Shown: one piece after another, positions 6,358 to 7,553 of the stretch
Numbering within the stretch: position 1 is the stretch's first letter
How the letters are laid out: every line of letters begins with the position of its first letter
Assembly: GCA_903970315.1 (NCBI GenBank)
Contig: CAJCIJ010000051.1
Location: 1-7,553, forward strand
Source: Actinomycetota bacterium
Lineage (GTDB): Bacteria > Actinomycetota > Thermoleophilia > Solirubrobacterales > Solirubrobacteraceae
DNA: 7,553 bases
Direction: 5' to 3'
Notes under the pieces: generated by a model
Seen by the model: the letters and a program-made list of their open reading frames with translations, nothing else
What the model was told of the DNA's origin: nothing
The model's database searches: none
Made by a program: the position numbers and the translations under genes

Positions 6358-7232
6358 GCACACCCGACCGTCGCGTACCCGGGGCCTCCGTCGGCACGCT
6401 CCTTGAAGCCCTGCCGTATATCCGTGACTTTCACCGTAAGACCGTGGTGATCAAGTACGGCGGGGCCGCAATGCTCGACACGCAGCTACGCGAGGATTTC
6501 GCGCGCGATGTCGTGCTGCTGAAGTACGTCGGCCTGAACCCCGTCGTCGTGCACGGGGGCGGCCCGGAGATCACCGCCTACATGGAGCGTCTGGGGATGC
6601 CCGTGGAGTTCGTCGGCGGCCTGCGCGTCTCAGACGCCGACACCGTGGAGGTGGCCAAGATGGTGCTCGTCGGCAAGGTCAACAAGGAGATCGTCACGCG
6701 CATCAATCGCCACGGGCAGCCCGCAGTGGGGCTCTGTGGCGACGATGGGCTGCTTTTCCGGGTTGCCCGCCGGCCCGGGCCCGACGGACAGGACATCGGC
6801 TTCGTCGGCGACATCGAGCGGGTCAACGTCGACGTGATCGAGCACGTCGCTCGTGACTACATACCCGTGATCGCCTCGGTGGGCTCCGACCGCGACGGCA
6901 ACTCCTACAACGTCAACGCCGACCAGGCCGCCGGGGCTGTCGCGCGTGCGATCCAGGCCTACAAGGTCATCTTTCTCACCGATGTGACCGGCTGGCTGCG
7001 CGACCCCGAGGATCCCGCCAGCCTGATCTCCGGCGCCAATGCGAACGACGTGCGCCAGCAGCTTGCGACCGTGGAGGGCGGCATGCGCCCGAAGCTCGCC
7101 GCCTGCGTGGAGGCGATCGAGGCCGGCGTCGGCGCGGCCCACATCATCGACGGGCGGATCGTCCACTCGCTGCTGCTCGAGCTCTTCACCGACGACGGCA
7201 TCGGCACGAAGATCGAGATGGCAGCCGCATGA
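6354..7232 (+). CDS. argB: Acetylglutamate kinase
   Basis: ArgB phosphorylates N-acetylglutamate with ATP to give N-acetylglutamyl-5-phosphate, usually the controlled step where ArgJ recycles acetyl groups. The 292-residue protein has the amino-acid kinase fold: VVIKYGGAAM (31-40, Lys34 for phosphate contact), VVVHGGGPEI (64-73), GGLRVSD (88-94), YNVNADQAAGAVA (185-197) and EGGMRPKLAAC (241-251, with Lys247). The N-terminal helix before the kinase core (LLEALPYIRDFHRKT, 16-30) and the C-terminal HSLLLELFTDDGIGTKI (271-287) are features of the hexameric, arginine-inhibited acetylglutamate kinases. Feedback inhibition by arginine is therefore likely; this is inferred from the family, not shown directly. 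Translation starts at GTG 6354 inside the argJ stop (GTGA), with GGAG 8 bases upstream. The stop overlaps the argD start (ATGA, 7229-7232). Length and motifs are normal for the family. Confidence 0.97.
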   Translation: MSTPDRRVPGASVGTLLEALPYIRDFHRKTVVIKYGGAAMLDTQLREDFARDVVLLKYVGLNPVVVHGGGPEITAYMERLGMPVEFVGGLRVSDADTVEVAKMVLVGKVNKEIVTRINRHGQPAVGLCGDDGLLFRVARRPGPDGQDIGFVGDIERVNVDVIEHVARDYIPVIASVGSDRDGNSYNVNADQAAGAVARAIQAYKVIFLTDVTGWLRDPEDPASLISGANANDVRQQLATVEGGMRPKLAACVEAIEAGVGAAHIIDGRIVHSLLLELFTDDGIGTKIEMAAA

Positions 7233-7553
7233 GCCTCGCCGAGCTGCAGGAGATCGAGGCCCGGAGCGTGATCGCCTCCTATGCGCGCTTCCCGGTCGAG
7301 TTCGTGCGCGGCCTCGACACGCGTCTCTGGGATGCCGAGGGCAACGAGTACCTGGACTTCCTCAGCGGCATCTCGGTGACGAACGTCGGGCACTGCCACC
7401 CGCACGTGGTGGCGGCCGTGCGCGAGCAGGCGGGGATCCTCATGCACACGAGCAACCTCTTCTACACGGAGCCCGCAATGCGCCTGGCCGAGCGCCTCTC
7501 GCGGTCGAGCCTCGGCGGCAAGGTCTACTTCTGCAACTCGGGCGCCGAGGCCA
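7229..7553 (+). CDS. argD: Acetylornithine aminotransferase, N-terminal part
   Basis: Only the first 108 codons are present; the gene runs off the right edge in an open frame. The product is a class III PLP-dependent aminotransferase of the ArgD type, which converts N-acetylglutamate semialdehyde and glutamate to N-acetylornithine and 2-oxoglutarate. Visible family features are YARFPVEFVRG (18-28), LWDAEGNEYLDFLSGISV (33-50), NVGHCHPHVVAAV (52-64), SNLFYTEP (75-82) and NSGAEA at 103-108, which begins the cofactor phosphate-binding site. The catalytic lysine lies beyond the window. ATG 7229 overlaps the argB stop by four bases, and only a weak purine stretch (GAGATGG, 7215-7221) precedes it. 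The family alone would also allow a related ornithine or succinylornithine aminotransferase, but the position after argCJB makes ArgD by far the best call. Confidence 0.93.
   Translation, partial: MSLAELQEIEARSVIASYARFPVEFVRGLDTRLWDAEGNEYLDFLSGISVTNVGHCHPHVVAAVREQAGILMHTSNLFYTEPAMRLAERLSRSSLGGKVYFCNSGAEA

Overview
This high-GC window comes from a bacterial chromosome, most likely an actinomycete-type (Actinomycetota) genome. The GC content, the strong preference for G or C at third codon positions, and the gene order pheS-pheT-argC-argJ-argB-argD all point that way. The same pheST-then-arg order is known from Mycobacterium and relatives. A deep-branching class such as Thermoleophilia is possible, because PheS carries a four-cysteine motif and ArgJ has an extended N-terminus, but that placement is an inference.

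Layout. Bases 1-340 hold no convincing gene. They contain a clear rightward intrinsic terminator (125-157), which probably closes an upstream transcription unit, and then about 180 bases in which the promoter of the next operon should lie. A 41-codon reading frame of uncertain status (219-344) overlaps the pheS start codon. From 341 to the right edge the window is one gene-dense plus-strand block: pheS (341-1507), pheT (1504-3981), argC (3986-5059), argJ (5056-6357), argB (6354-7232) and the first 108 codons of argD (7229 to the edge). Four of the five junctions are 4-base ATGA or GTGA overlaps. The pheT-argC junction is the exception, with a 4-base gap under the preferred start.

Function. 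PheS and PheT are the two subunits of phenylalanyl-tRNA synthetase (alpha2beta2). ArgJ, ArgB, ArgC and ArgD cover acetylated ornithine synthesis from glutamate: ArgJ makes N-acetylglutamate and later releases ornithine while recycling the acetyl group, ArgB phosphorylates N-acetylglutamate, ArgC reduces the phosphate to the semialdehyde, and ArgD transaminates it. The later genes (argF, argG, argH, argR in related genomes) would be expected beyond the right edge. There is no obvious room for a separate promoter or ArgR operator in front of argC, so the layout suggests that a housekeeping synthetase and an amino-acid pathway share a transcript.

I found no mobile element, CRISPR array, RNA gene or new defence or metabolic system. 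The points worth a second look are small: a low-complexity insertion and a duplicated CxxCxGxG cysteine motif in PheS, N-terminal extensions in ArgC and ArgJ, a changed residue next to the ArgJ self-cleavage threonine, a perfect GC palindrome inside argJ, and the possible leader reading frame ahead of pheS.
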